21,457 nt of DNA, taken from the NCBI GenBank assembly GCA_036558305.1, contig DATBFX010000110.1:1-21457 (forward strand), read 5' to 3'. Source of the stretch: DATBFX01 sp036558305. GTDB lineage: Bacteria > Chloroflexota > Chloroflexia > Thermomicrobiales > UBA6265. The first letter of the stretch is position 1. The number at the start of each line of letters is the position of its first letter. The notes beneath the pieces were generated by a model. That model was not told where the DNA came from, did no database searches, and saw only the letters and a list, made by a program, of their open reading frames with translations. Position numbers and translations under genes: made by a program. This document shows, in pieces, positions 1 through 7,485 of this stretch.

Positions 1-165
1 GTCGATCTGCCCGTACCAGCGCCGGCCAAACTTCCCGGGATAGCCGTAGCGGAGGTTCGTCGCCACGACCCAGGCGAAGACCTCGTCCCGCGCCCACGTC
101 TTCCGCAAGGTATGCGAGTGCGGGTTCATCCGCACCGTGTAGGCGAAAAGGTCCTTGCAGCGCCC
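1..165 (-). pseudogene. Fragment of an unidentified protein, possibly transposase-like (runs off the left edge)
   Basis: Read leftward, positions 165 to 1 stay open and give a protein-like stretch that includes VRMNPHSHT, ARDEVFAWVVATNL and YGYPGKFGRRWYGQID before the window ends. The run VVATNL followed by an aromatic- and Arg-rich FGRRWYGQID resembles the end of the catalytic core of some IS4-like transposases (ATNL, then RW.IE). That is a resemblance only. Upstream in the same frame the sequence becomes low-complexity Ala/Gly/Arg, while a neighbouring frame reads more naturally, so a frameshift near 160 is likely. I cannot assign a family. Confidence 0.3.
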
Positions 166-1129
166 AACGGCCAGCCCTGCCGCTCCAAATCGCCCGGCGG
201 CATGACCTCGGCGGGCGCCATCTTGCCCGGCTCGACGATCGGCCCTGCCGCCGGCTACAGCGGGTCCTTTTCGTAGCCACGCTTCGCCACCGGAAACCCG
301 TCCCAGGGCTCGGCGCCGCCAGCGACTTCGCCGAAGCACCAGTTGCCGCGGTGCCATTGTAGCCCTCCCAGTCTGCATTGCTTCGTGCTGCCAATTCCAG
401 GCCGTCTTCTTGCGTCTTTCTTCCTCAAGACCGCGAAGCGGGGAGGCGGCGCCAATTGGCCGAAACCGATCAGGCGATCGGTCCCGAACGGGCCAGTTCC
501 GTGGATCGGATACCCGTGCAAGCATCCGTCGAGGTACTGGGGCTCGCGGTGAATCGCGATCTCGCCGCCCCTCCGCTCGACGATCGTCGGCCGCTCCGTG
601 AGTTCGGCGTCGCTCTCCTCGCGAGTCGGACCACCCACGAACCGGCACTGGGATTGCCCGCAACGCTCAACGCTCACGATCAACTCGGTCAACGGTGTGA
701 GGAGTTCGGTGGTCGCGTCGGTCACCACACCGTCGTCGCATCTCGGTCTCCTCGTTCGGTCTCCGTGATGTCTCGCGCCGCCCGATCGCCCCAAGACCCG
801 CATCAATCGTCAGGCCGCTGGCACGGCAGTCGTCTCCGCCCCGGTCTCCGGTGCCGCCGTAGCCAGCGCGTGCCAGGAGAAGAGGTACCATGCCGCCTTA
901 CAGCGGATCTCTCGCACCGTCCGTCGGAGGCGCCAACGCACCTTTGCGTTCGGACCGAGCATAGCGGCGACGACGTCCTCCAGGTCGACCAAACCGGGCA
1001 CGTCGTGGCCTCGGCATCGCATGATCGCCGCGAGCAGATCGGCCCCCTCGCCGTCGAAGTTCACGACCAGTCAGCCGGCCGTGTTTTCGTCGGAATCGAG
1101 CCCGCAGGGGTTGGCGACTTCCTCCTTAG
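166..1129. other. Region without a recognisable intact gene
   Basis: No open frame here looks like a whole protein. On the minus strand a piece at about 810-1064 starting MNFDGEGADLLAAIM and containing GLVDLEDVVAAML and AAWYLFSWHALATAA has plausible composition, but it has no clear ribosome site and is closed just upstream by a stop. Another minus frame ending at 255 (GYEKDPL) also contains protein-like patches. I read the stretch as eroded coding sequence from an older mobile element or host gene, because it borders an IS insertion and an IS630 relic. No RNA gene, CRISPR array or tidy repeat was seen. Confidence 0.4.
1126..1129. repeat. TTAG target-site duplication, left copy
   Basis: TTAG immediately outside the left inverted repeat of the IS701 element; the matching copy lies at 2525-2528. 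It fits the YTAG target preference of the family. Confidence 0.85.
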
Positions 1130-2524
1130 TATTACAGTTCCCTTTTTCGCCTCAGGCGGCGGCGGCGGTGGCAGTCCTGTGCGGTCTTCTGGTGGCGACG
1201 CCGCCAACGCGACCACGCGAGGACGTCGGCTGGCGCGCGGGCGGCGGCCCAGACGAGGCGGACGAGCAGCCGCCGGAGTTCAGGGACGGTGAGCGGGATG
1301 TGGAGCGGGCAGGCGGGTCCCCCCTTTTCGCCGCCCCGACGACCAGCGCGGCCAGCGCCAGGAGGGCCAGGGTGAGGTGCCGGTGCCAGCCGTGCCAACT
1401 GCGGACTTCGTAGTGGTCGAGCCCCACCTGCCCCTTGGCGAGCTTGATCGTGTCCTCGATGGTCCAGCGCGCCCCGGCCGCCCGGACGACCTCCGCGAGC
1501 GGGGTGGCGAGGGGCGCGTAGACGAGGTAGTAGGCGACCTCGGCCGACCGCTCCGGGTGGCGGCGGGCGAGCAGGGCATGGACCCAACCCTCCTGCAGGG
1601 CGGGGCGCAACGGCAGGTACGCCCAGTCGCAGAGGCGCGGCCCCTGCGCCCCCTCGCCGCAGCTCACCCGCTGCCATGCCTCCGCGGGCGTGGCGACCGC
1701 GAGGTCGGCGACGGCGACCTGCCGCGGCGGCCCGTGGGGCGGCCAGGTCGAGGGCTTCTCGTTGCCGCGGACGGCGAGGACGTAGGCTTGCCCCCGCTCC
1801 TCCAGCGCCCGCCGCAGCTTCCCGTCGCTGCCGTAGACCTCGTCGGCGACGACCCAGCGCGCGGGCACCCCGGCATCCAGCGCCCGCTCCAGCATCGCCA
1901 GGGCGAGTTGGGGCTTGGTCCGGTAGGTGAGGCCGTCGGGGATCGCGGCCCCGCGACAGCGCGCCGGGTCCGCCAGCCACGCCTGGGGCACGAAGAGGGC
2001 GCGGTCGATGGCCGCGTGGCCGCGGGGGCCGGCGTAGCCGAGGAGGACGCCGACCTGGCAGTTGGCGACCTTGCCCAGCGCCCCGCAGTACTGGCGGGCG
2101 ACGCCGGCCGAGTGCCGGCCCTGTTTGGGGAAGCCCGTCTCGTCGACGACCAGAACCCCGTCGGGGTCGCCCAGCTCGGCGGCGACGTGGGCGCGCAGGT
2201 CGTCGCGCACCGCCTCGGCGTCCCAGGCGTAGCGGTCGAGGACCCGCTGGATCCCGCGGGGGTGGGCGTAGCCGGCGCGCTCGGCCAACTGCCAGCCGTT
2301 CTTGCGCTCCACGTCGGCGATGAGGCCGCGCAGGTAGTCCGCGGCGTGGGCGTGGGCCGCCGCGCGGCGAAAGTGCCGGCGGAGCAGCGCGGCCGCGTCG
2401 GCGACGGCCCGAGCGGCCGCACCGGCCGCCTCGGCCTCGCCCGCGCACGAACACTCGGACGCCGTCATCGTCGCCACCTCCCCGTCACCTCACCCGCCAC
2501 CCACACGAAAGGGGAACTGTAATA
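1130..2524 (-). mobile_element. IS701-family insertion sequence, 1395 bp, with 4-bp target duplication
   Basis: The two ends are inverted: both read TATTACAGTTCCC inward (left from 1130, right as reverse complement from 2524), 13 identical bases and then similar T-rich sequence. The element is flanked on both sides by TTAG (1126-1129 and 2525-2528). A 4-bp YTAG duplication is characteristic of IS701-family insertions. The single gene fills the element on the minus strand, and the C-terminal frame of the transposase stops inside the left inverted repeat. Removing the element and one TTAG rejoins the sequence just past the stop codon of the IS630 relic, so it landed in already decayed DNA. The well-kept ends suggest a recent insertion. 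Confidence 0.92.
1132..2468 (-). CDS. IS701-family DDE transposase, with an apparent -1 frameshift near its C-terminus
   Basis: The protein carries the DDE catalytic set of IS701 transposases: the first Asp in VVDETGFPKQG (about residue 109), the second in WVVADEVYGSDG, and the Glu in RWTIEDTIKLAKGQVGLDHYEVRSW. I chose the ATG at 2468 because GGGGAGG lies 8 nt upstream. The frame with the catalytic residues runs on to 1152, but after AAKRG (near 1320-1330) its composition turns to Ser/Pro/Arg noise. The next frame then gives the family-like ending IPLTVPELRRLLVRLVW and stops at 1132 inside the inverted repeat. The switch falls on an A4G6 run (minus strand) and requires -1. This may be programmed slippage, an inactivating indel or a sequencing error; the run does not fit a canonical X XXY YYZ heptamer in frame, so I lean towards an indel. 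Confidence 0.82.
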
Positions 2525-2528
2525 TTAG
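2525..2528. repeat. TTAG target-site duplication, right copy
   Basis: TTAG immediately outside the right inverted repeat of the IS701 element, matching 1126-1129. Confidence 0.85.
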
Positions 2529-2535
2529 TGCAGAA

Positions 2536-3111
2536 TCAGGCGGCCTTTTCGGGCATGGAGAGGTGGTCGGCGTTGTCTGCACCCAAGGCGTCGTAGACGC
2601 AGCACCCCAGTTCCTCCCTGGTCAAACGGCGCGCCGGCTCGGCCACGCGCCGCTTGCCATGCGTCCGCTTCGGCTCGATCGGGTTGAGCCACGGGCTCGT
2701 GACCGGCAGCGGGCAGGCCACGATCCGCACCGCCGCCGCCCCCGCCTTGACCGCCCGGTTCCGGGCCACGATCCAGGCCGCGAACTCCCGACCGCCGTGC
2801 CAGGAGGCGTTGTCCCGGATCAGCAGCAGCGCGGCCTTGCCCGCCGCCAGCTTGGCGCAGCACCAGGCTAGGTACCGGGTCGTCACGCCGCTGATCGGCC
2901 GGCCGTCGACGAAGCGCAGCCAGAGGGCTTCGGTGGGATCGCGCCCCATCGGGTGCTCCCACCACCGGACCAGCAGGCCGTAGCAGGCCACGGCTTTCGG
3001 TTCGCCCTTGACAACGCAAAGACTCCGAGTCGCAGGCCGGAGCCTCGCGTCGTCGAATGCGCGCATCCGCAGGTCGCGCGTCGTCGCAGTGTCCACTTGG
3101 GGCGCCGCCAT
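2536..3111 (-). pseudogene. IS630-family transposase relic, C-terminal half
   Basis: This 191-residue reading frame matches the second half of IS630-type transposases of about 340 residues. It shows AVACYGLLV, LRFVDGRPISGVTT, the catalytic Asp in LLIRDNASWH (residue 100), and the catalytic Glu in SPWLNPIEPK (residue 146), ending in the usual MPEKAA. The N-terminal helix-turn-helix half and the first catalytic Asp (normally in a DE.WW motif before this segment) are absent. A stop lies just upstream at 3114-3116, and the sequence beyond it does not resume the family. It is therefore truncated and should be inactive. The IS701 insertion begins 11 bp beyond its stop codon. I could not find the element's own inverted repeats. 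Confidence 0.8.
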
Positions 3112-3776
3112 TTCTAACCGGCTGCCGACGCGGAGGACGTACTCGTCGCCTGCTTCGTTTGCTTGCCGCGCCGCGTGTGCCGGCCGATCGCCTCGTCCAG
3201 GATCTCAATCCGCGGCAGGCGGTCGCCCCGGTACACGGACATCCAGGGTTGCAGCGCCACGCGCGACTTCTTCGCCTCGATGGCGCCTGAGGTTGGTGCA
3301 CCAAGTCGTTGCTCGTCGACCGATCCGTGCCGCTCAGGCGGAAGGCGAACCGCTCTGGGGTGTGGTTCTTGACCCTCCCTTGCCCGTGTGGCGCGGTGAT
3401 TGCCCCGCTGAGGTAGCGGACCGGCTATGGGTTCGCGGCCTCGGCCCTCGGCACGCCCGAGCGAGCCACGATCCCGGGCTTCTGGCTCCCGGACCGGTCC
3501 TTGGCTGCCGGCCGAACTGCCGGTTCCGATCGCTCGATCGAGAGGATCGGCGGCACCCCCGGCCACCGCCCCGGTGAGTCGCACCTCGCGTGCCCTTGGC
3601 CATGTGCGGACCCGCCGGCCGGTGTGATCTTCTCCATTTCCATCCGCCCTTCACTTTCGGCCGATCGTCGACGGGCCAACAACTCCGCCACATCCGCTGG
3701 CGCCGCCGCGGTCCGGCCGGCGAACTCTTCCGGGCAACGAGCGCCGCCCCGGTCGTCCCCGGACGGCACGCCGCGG
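3112..3776. other. Region between the IS630 relic and the resolvase-like gene, no assignable gene
   Basis: Several open minus-strand frames cross this stretch but none is recognisable. The most protein-like piece ends at 3114 and contains IEAKKSRVALQPW, MSVYRGDRLPRIEILDEA and IGRHTRRGKQTKQ, without any clear start. Another minus frame begins with ATG near 3640 (MEMEKITPAGG) and ends at 3425, but its Ser/Pro/Arg content suggests chance openness in GC-rich DNA. I read the region as decayed mobile-element or host sequence. Confidence 0.35.
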
Positions 3777-4682
3777 TCACTCAGCGGGCTCGGCGTCCAA
3801 GCCGTCGGGATCGGCAGCGTAGGGGTGGACGTCCCCCCGCGTTCCGTCGCCGTAGGGCACGAACCAGTGGGCGATCCCCAGCGGCTCCATGCCGACGAAG
3901 CGCCCGAAAAAGGAGTCCTCCACCCCGTCCTGGGCCGGGTCGAACAGGTACTCGAAGTCGCGGTCCTCCAGCACCTCCTCCTCGACGGCGGCGCCGTCGA
4001 GGGTGCGCCCCTCCCTTTCCAGCCGCACCCGTGCCGTGTCGACGATCGCCCGCACGGCGAGGGCCTCGGCCAGGCAGGCCACCGGCGCCGGCTCCGCCTG
4101 TGCCAGGTTCCGGGCAGCGACCACGACGCAGACGAAGAACCGCCGCAAAAAGTCCGGGGTGTAGCGGCGCCGGTACCGCCGGGGCAGGCAGGCACCGAAG
4201 AAGGAGGTCGCGACGTCCCAGCCCTCCTGACCGACCGATTCCAGGTCGAGGAAGAGGCAGTCGATGACGAAGATGCTCGCGCGGCGGATCGCCTCCCGCG
4301 CGGCCCAGGAGGCCACCGCCGCCACCTCGACGTCGTCGTCGAGGTCCTCGTCCTCATCTGCGGGCGGCCACGGCGGCATGCCGACGGCCAGCAACCGCCC
4401 CCCGTCGGCCCGCAGCCGGCCGCGGACCGTGGGCAGCAGGGCGTCGCCGAGGCGGGAGGGGTCGGCGACGAGCAGGGCGTCGGCCTCGCCACGGCCGACG
4501 GCGTCGAGGGCGCGGCGCAATCCGGGGCGGCCCTGGAGCCAATCCGCGGTCCCGCGGTCGACCTCGGTGCGGACCTCGGACCAGCCGTGGCGGGCGGCCT
4601 CGGCGCGGCAGGCTGCCTCCTGGGCCGCGACCACCGATTCGTCGTGAGCATCCTCGACGTGGACGTAGATCGCGACCCGCAT
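3777..4682 (-). CDS. Resolvase-fold protein lacking catalytic residues, fused to an unknown C-terminal domain
   Basis: The first 110 residues or so follow the serine-recombinase (resolvase/invertase) N-terminal fold: MRVAIYV at the start, a Q..AC..EA..HGW segment, D.GTADW..RPGLRRAL, then ADALLVADPSRLGD where active enzymes have the D.LDRLSR strand and helix. The active-site motif ARVST is replaced by VHVED (residues 7-11), so the catalytic Ser becomes Glu and the preceding Arg becomes His; the second Arg of RLSR is Asp. DNA strand exchange is therefore unlikely. An acidic linker (EDEDLDDDVE) leads to a 170-residue C-terminal part with FFGACLPRRYRRRYTPDFLRRFF and FDPAQDGVEDSFFGRFVGMEPLG, which I do not recognise. 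The ATG overlaps the upstream stop as TGATG, so the two genes are translationally coupled. Role unknown; a regulatory or nucleotide-sensing use of the fold is possible. Confidence 0.75.
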   Translation of the reverse strand: MRVAIYVHVEDAHDESVVAAQEAACRAEAARHGWSEVRTEVDRGTADWLQGRPGLRRALDAVGRGEADALLVADPSRLGDALLPTVRGRLRADGGRLLAVGMPPWPPADEDEDLDDDVEVAAVASWAAREAIRRASIFVIDCLFLDLESVGQEGWDVATSFFGACLPRRYRRRYTPDFLRRFFVCVVVAARNLAQAEPAPVACLAEALAVRAIVDTARVRLEREGRTLDGAAVEEEVLEDRDFEYLFDPAQDGVEDSFFGRFVGMEPLGIAHWFVPYGDGTRGDVHPYAADPDGLDAEPAE

Positions 4683-5026
4683 CACCGTACCTCTTCGTCG
4701 GCGCACGGCACCGTACCGCGGACGGCCGCCAACCGGTCCTGGTCGGCGACGATCTCTTTCAGGGTGCGGCGGACCTTGGGGGTATCGCAGCCGGCGCGGG
4801 CGATCATGCCGATGGCGCGCAGGGCATCGTCGAGCGCAAGCGCCTGTTGCCGTACCGCCTCGAAGCTGGCGAGCGTGCGCCGGCCCAGCGCGGCCACTCG
4901 ATCATGATCTGGCGACGGGGTTGCGCCACACCCACGCGCGGAGGTTGCGCGCACCAGGCCGGCCAGGGCCTCGCCGTGTGCATCGACGGCGTCGTTGTAG
5001 CGGACGGAAAGCCGGGGGACGGACAT
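4682..5026 (-). CDS. Hypothetical 114-residue protein, first gene of the leftward pair
   Basis: A small, probably all-helical protein beginning MSVPRLSVRYNDAVDAHGEAL and ending CADEEVR; I recognise no family. The ATG at 5026 is preferred because GAGAGGAATGG lies just upstream; a longer frame upstream would cross the promoter region. No signal peptide or membrane segment is visible, so it is likely cytoplasmic. The central part (ALGRRTLASFEAVRQQALALDDALRAIG) has heptad-like leucine spacing that may form a coiled coil or dimer. It overlaps the next gene by one base (TGATG) and is divergent from the XRE gene at 5196, whose product probably regulates it. The gene context resembles small repressor-plus-effector cassettes, but no toxin or antitoxin fold is evident. 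Confidence 0.7.
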   Translation of the reverse strand: MSVPRLSVRYNDAVDAHGEALAGLVRATSARGCGATPSPDHDRVAALGRRTLASFEAVRQQALALDDALRAIGMIARAGCDTPKVRRTLKEIVADQDRLAAVRGTVPCADEEVR

Positions 5027-5049
5027 CACCCATTCCTCTCGAATTGACT

Positions 5050-5067
5050 GGGGGACCCATGTCCCCC
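5050..5067. promoter_or_regulatory. Perfect inverted repeat GGGGGAC-CCAT-GTCCCCC in the leader of the leftward pair
   Basis: Two 7-bp arms that are exact reverse complements surround CCAT. The site lies 24-41 bp upstream of the ATG at 5026 and downstream of the predicted start of transcription. It could form an RNA hairpin in the leader or act as a second operator; the sequence does not decide between them. Confidence 0.45.
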
Positions 5068-5082
5068 TCGTGATCAGCCTCA

Positions 5083-5126
5083 TAGACTGATGTCTAAATA
5101 ATATAGCCAATTGTCTATTTCGTCTA
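5083..5126. promoter_or_regulatory. Cluster of four GTCTA half-sites, candidate operator of the XRE regulator
   Basis: An AT-rich island holds TAGACTGATGTCTA (5083-5096, a perfect 5-bp inverted repeat with 4-bp spacer) and two further GTCTA copies at 5113-5117 and 5122-5126. The palindrome directly abuts the -10 box of the leftward promoter, and the last copy overlaps its -35 box. Helix-turn-helix dimers usually bind such half-site arrays, and the only DNA-binding gene next to it is the XRE protein at 5196. Binding is inferred. Confidence 0.5.
5098..5126 (-). promoter_or_regulatory. Sigma-70 type promoter of the leftward gene pair
   Basis: On the minus strand TAGACG (5126-5121) is separated by 17 bp from TATTAT (5103-5098), matching 4 of 6 and 5 of 6 consensus bases. 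Expected start of transcription is near 5091, inside the TAGAC/GTCTA palindrome, which suits autogenous-type repression. Confidence 0.5.
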
Positions 5127-5195
5127 GCGGCCGGTTGGGAAACGGGCGCCAACGGGCGGGGAGCCGCTACAATCCTGGGAGATCGGAGACGGAGG

Positions 5196-5633
5196 ATGGT
5201 TGCGGAACGAATGTCCGACAACGCGAAGCAGGGGGAAGAGGCGACGGTCGGGGCCTGGCTCGCCGAGGAAATCCGGCGCCGGGGGTGGAGCCAGGCCGAG
5301 ATGGCCCGGCGCTCGGGTCTCAGCGTCGCTGCGATCAACAAATACCTCCGGCCGGTCGGCAACCCCCACCGGCGAACCCCAGACTACCCGGCCGTGGTTC
5401 GGATGGCCGAGGCCCTCGGCGTCGCAGTGCCGACCGCCCTCGTGGCCGCCGGGCTGGAAGCGCCGACGGCCGACAGCCGCCTGCGCCGCGACTGCGTGGC
5501 GCTCGTGCGCCGACTGCCGGATCGGCTGCTCGCCCCGCTCTACGTGCAGTTGCGCGCGCTAGCCGACTCCGCCGCCCAGGACGAGATCGCCCGACTCTGG
5601 GCCGAGTTACCCCAGGAGCCACCCACGGCCTGA
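5196..5633 (+). CDS. XRE-family helix-turn-helix transcriptional regulator
   Basis: Residues about 15-75 form an XRE-type helix-turn-helix: WLAEEIRRRGWSQAEMARR, then SGLSVAAINKYLR as the recognition part, followed by a PAVVRMAEALGV helix typical of the domain. The rest (75-145) is a short helical tail, probably for dimer formation, with no recognised catalytic domain. The start is set at 5196 after GGAG; an alternative ATG at 5211 has GGAACGA before it and would remove five residues. A TACAAT box at 5168-5173 may be its -10 element, with no convincing -35. It is divergent from the resolvase-like pair and is the likely repressor acting on the GTCTA repeats between them. Confidence 0.82.
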   Translation: MVAERMSDNAKQGEEATVGAWLAEEIRRRGWSQAEMARRSGLSVAAINKYLRPVGNPHRRTPDYPAVVRMAEALGVAVPTALVAAGLEAPTADSRLRRDCVALVRRLPDRLLAPLYVQLRALADSAAQDEIARLWAELPQEPPTA

Positions 5634-5788
5634 CGTCGGGCGGCGCGGCCCTATGCGTCGGTCCCGATCCGTCTCCCGCGATCCACGGTGTTACGAACTT
5701 GGGGGACGGTCTTGGCCGTCCACGGGACCCCGTCCGTGAGCCGACACCCGACGCCATCGGGGCGACCGCGCCAGCGAGTTCTCGCTGC

Positions 5789-5794
5789 TATACT
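5789..5794 (+). promoter_or_regulatory. Possible extended -10 element ahead of the beta-lactamase-fold gene
   Basis: TATACT preceded by TGC gives an extended -10 (TGN-TATACT) about 95 bp before the ATG at 5889. No good -35 box is seen at the right distance. The rest of 5634-5888 shows no gene and none of the island's palindromic operators. Confidence 0.3.
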
Positions 5795-5888
5795 CGACGA
5801 ATCGACGACCCGGAGAGGGACCCATCGGCAAGCGAATGAAGCCGAGCAGCAAGTCCGTTGGGGTTCTGTCTCACCAACCGGGAGAGAG

Positions 5889-6665
5889 ATGTACAGTCTG
5901 CGCGCGCTCCACGTGGCCTCGACCGAAGCGCCCGGTCCGCACGTCTACTTCCAGGAACGCTGGGGCGAGTGGATGCCCTTCGCGTTCTACGTCTGGGTTG
6001 CGCAGGGCGCCGGGCGAACGATCGTCGTCGATTCCGGGTTCCCCAAGGGATCGCCGCTCGAAGACCTCCAGGAAAACGTGCGGAAGTTGGGACGCCGCAG
6101 CGAATACCGGGAGATTCGGCACGTCGACGAGGCGCTCTCGTCGATCGGGATCGACCCGGCGAGCGTGACCGACGTTTTCGCGACGAATTTCGTGATCCAT
6201 TCGACCGGGGGGTTGATGCGCTTCCTCAACGCCCGGATCTACTTGTCCGATCGCGGTTGGCGCGACTTCTGGCAACCCGAATGGCCCCACCCGTTCGCAC
6301 GCGACGTCTTCTTTACGAAAGAGACGCTGGCCTGGTTGACCGGACCGGCGTGGGAACGGGTCAGCCTCCTCGGCGCGGAGGAAGAACCGCTGCCGGGTGT
6401 GCGCACGTTCTGGACCGGTTGCCACCGGCGGAGTTCGACCGCGGTGTCGTTCGACACCGCACTTGGGAAGACGGTCGTCTTCGAGCCGGCCTTCCAATTC
6501 GGCAACATCGAACGGAACGTGCCGATCGGCGGCCCGGAGAGTTTGGCCGATTGGTACGCGGCGCACGCGCGGGGAAAGAAGGAAATCGCCGAAGGCGGTC
6601 TCCTCTTGCCACAGCACGATCCCGAATTGCTCGTGCGCTACTCGGACGGAATCATCGCCGACTGA
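5889..6665 (+). CDS. Metallo-beta-lactamase-fold protein with the metal-binding motif lost
   Basis: The 258-residue protein follows the layout of N-acyl-homoserine-lactonase-like members of the superfamily: TIVVDSGF as the first strand-turn, VTDVFATNFVIHSTGGLMRFLNA.IYLSDRGW where active enzymes have THxHxDHxGG..FPNA, FWTGCHRRSSTAVSF where the TPGHTPG loop lies, and LPQHDPEL near the end. The HxHxDH signature is replaced (N, V, H and S at the four ligand places), so both metal sites should be damaged, although the later GCH and QHD histidines remain. Start at the ATG with GGGAGAGAG just before it. The gene converges on the IclR gene and overlaps its 3' end by 14 bp. It may bind rather than hydrolyse a lactone-like ligand, or be a new metal-independent variant. 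Confidence 0.8.
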   Translation: MYSLRALHVASTEAPGPHVYFQERWGEWMPFAFYVWVAQGAGRTIVVDSGFPKGSPLEDLQENVRKLGRRSEYREIRHVDEALSSIGIDPASVTDVFATNFVIHSTGGLMRFLNARIYLSDRGWRDFWQPEWPHPFARDVFFTKETLAWLTGPAWERVSLLGAEEEPLPGVRTFWTGCHRRSSTAVSFDTALGKTVVFEPAFQFGNIERNVPIGGPESLADWYAAHARGKKEIAEGGLLLPQHDPELLVRYSDGIIAD

Positions 6666-7485
6666 CGGTCGCCACCGGTTTCCCGTTCGGTTGCGGCGCG
6701 ACGTACCCGAACCGCCGGGAAATCGCGTTCGCGGCCCGCAACAATGCGTCCTCAAGCGCCGGACGGGTTTCGCTCGTGACTTCGTGGGCGAGGCCAGAGA
6801 TGCTGACTGCGGCGATCGTGCAGCCGTAGGAGTCGCGAATCGGCGCGGCCAGGCAATTCAGACCGGCCGTGCATTCCTCCAGATCGGCCGCCAAACCGTT
6901 CGCACGCACCCGTTCGATCTCGGCACGGAAGGCTTCCGGGTCGGTAATCGTGGCCGGCGTGCGACGGGCGAATGGGCCGGTCGCCAGCAACGCTTCGAAC
7001 GCGTCGTCGTCCATTCCGGCGGCGAGCACCTTGCCCAGTGCCGTCCAGTGCAGGGCGTCGCGGAACCCGACGCGGATGCGAAAGTGGAGCGAACGATCGG
7101 GCGCGATCGTCGCGACGTGGACCACCTCGAGACCGGCCAGGACGCCGAGGTTCGCGGTCTGGTGGGTAGCCGCCACGAGTTCGCGCAAGTACGGCTGCGC
7201 GATCTGCTCGATCGGGAGGTTCGGTAGGTAGGCGCTGCCGACCTCGAAGGCGCGCATGCCGAGCCGGTAGTCGCCGCTCCCAGGATCTTGCTCGATGAAC
7301 TCGGTCCGCTGCAAGACGTCGAGCAGCCGGAGCAAGGTGGCCTTGTTGAGCCCGGTGTAGCGGTGGAGGTCCTGGAGCGATGCCTGCGGTATGTCGGTGG
7401 CCAAGGCGATCAGCACCTGCAAGCCCCGCTCCAGGGCGCGCACCTGATAGGTCGGTTCGTCGTTCACTCCCGCTTGATGTGCCAT
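6652..7485 (-). CDS. IclR-family transcriptional regulator, probable repressor of the island
   Basis: The 277-residue length and domain order are those of IclR proteins. An N-terminal winged helix-turn-helix (about 13-75) holds QVRALERGLQVLIALA, ASLQDLHRYTGLNKATLLRLLDVLQ and GDYRLGMRAFEVG. A C-terminal effector domain (about 85-265) holds LHWTALGKVLAAGMDDD, the ECTAGLNCLAAPIRD segment with the conserved Cys that sits near the ligand pocket in many members, and AAVSISGLAHEV. It is transcribed in the same direction as the enzyme operon upstream, 103 bp beyond the end of the 7589-8743 gene. No copy of the shared palindrome is visible at its own start, so it may be read through from that operon or expressed constitutively. 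The three palindromes at 10978, 11109 and 19499 are its likely targets. Confidence 0.92.
   Translation of the reverse strand: MAHQAGVNDEPTYQVRALERGLQVLIALATDIPQASLQDLHRYTGLNKATLLRLLDVLQRTEFIEQDPGSGDYRLGMRAFEVGSAYLPNLPIEQIAQPYLRELVAATHQTANLGVLAGLEVVHVATIAPDRSLHFRIRVGFRDALHWTALGKVLAAGMDDDAFEALLATGPFARRTPATITDPEAFRAEIERVRANGLAADLEECTAGLNCLAAPIRDSYGCTIAAVSISGLAHEVTSETRPALEDALLRAANAISRRFGYVAPQPNGKPVATVSRR

Noticed and set aside
1377..2522. Long plus-strand open frame opposite the IS701 transposase
   Set aside because: It mirrors the codon structure of the transposase in GC-rich DNA, has no family motif and no ribosome site; the minus strand has clear DDE motifs.
3501..4907. Plus-strand open frame opposite the resolvase-like gene
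   Set aside because: Low-complexity composition and no motif; the minus strand has coupled genes with ribosome sites and a promoter.
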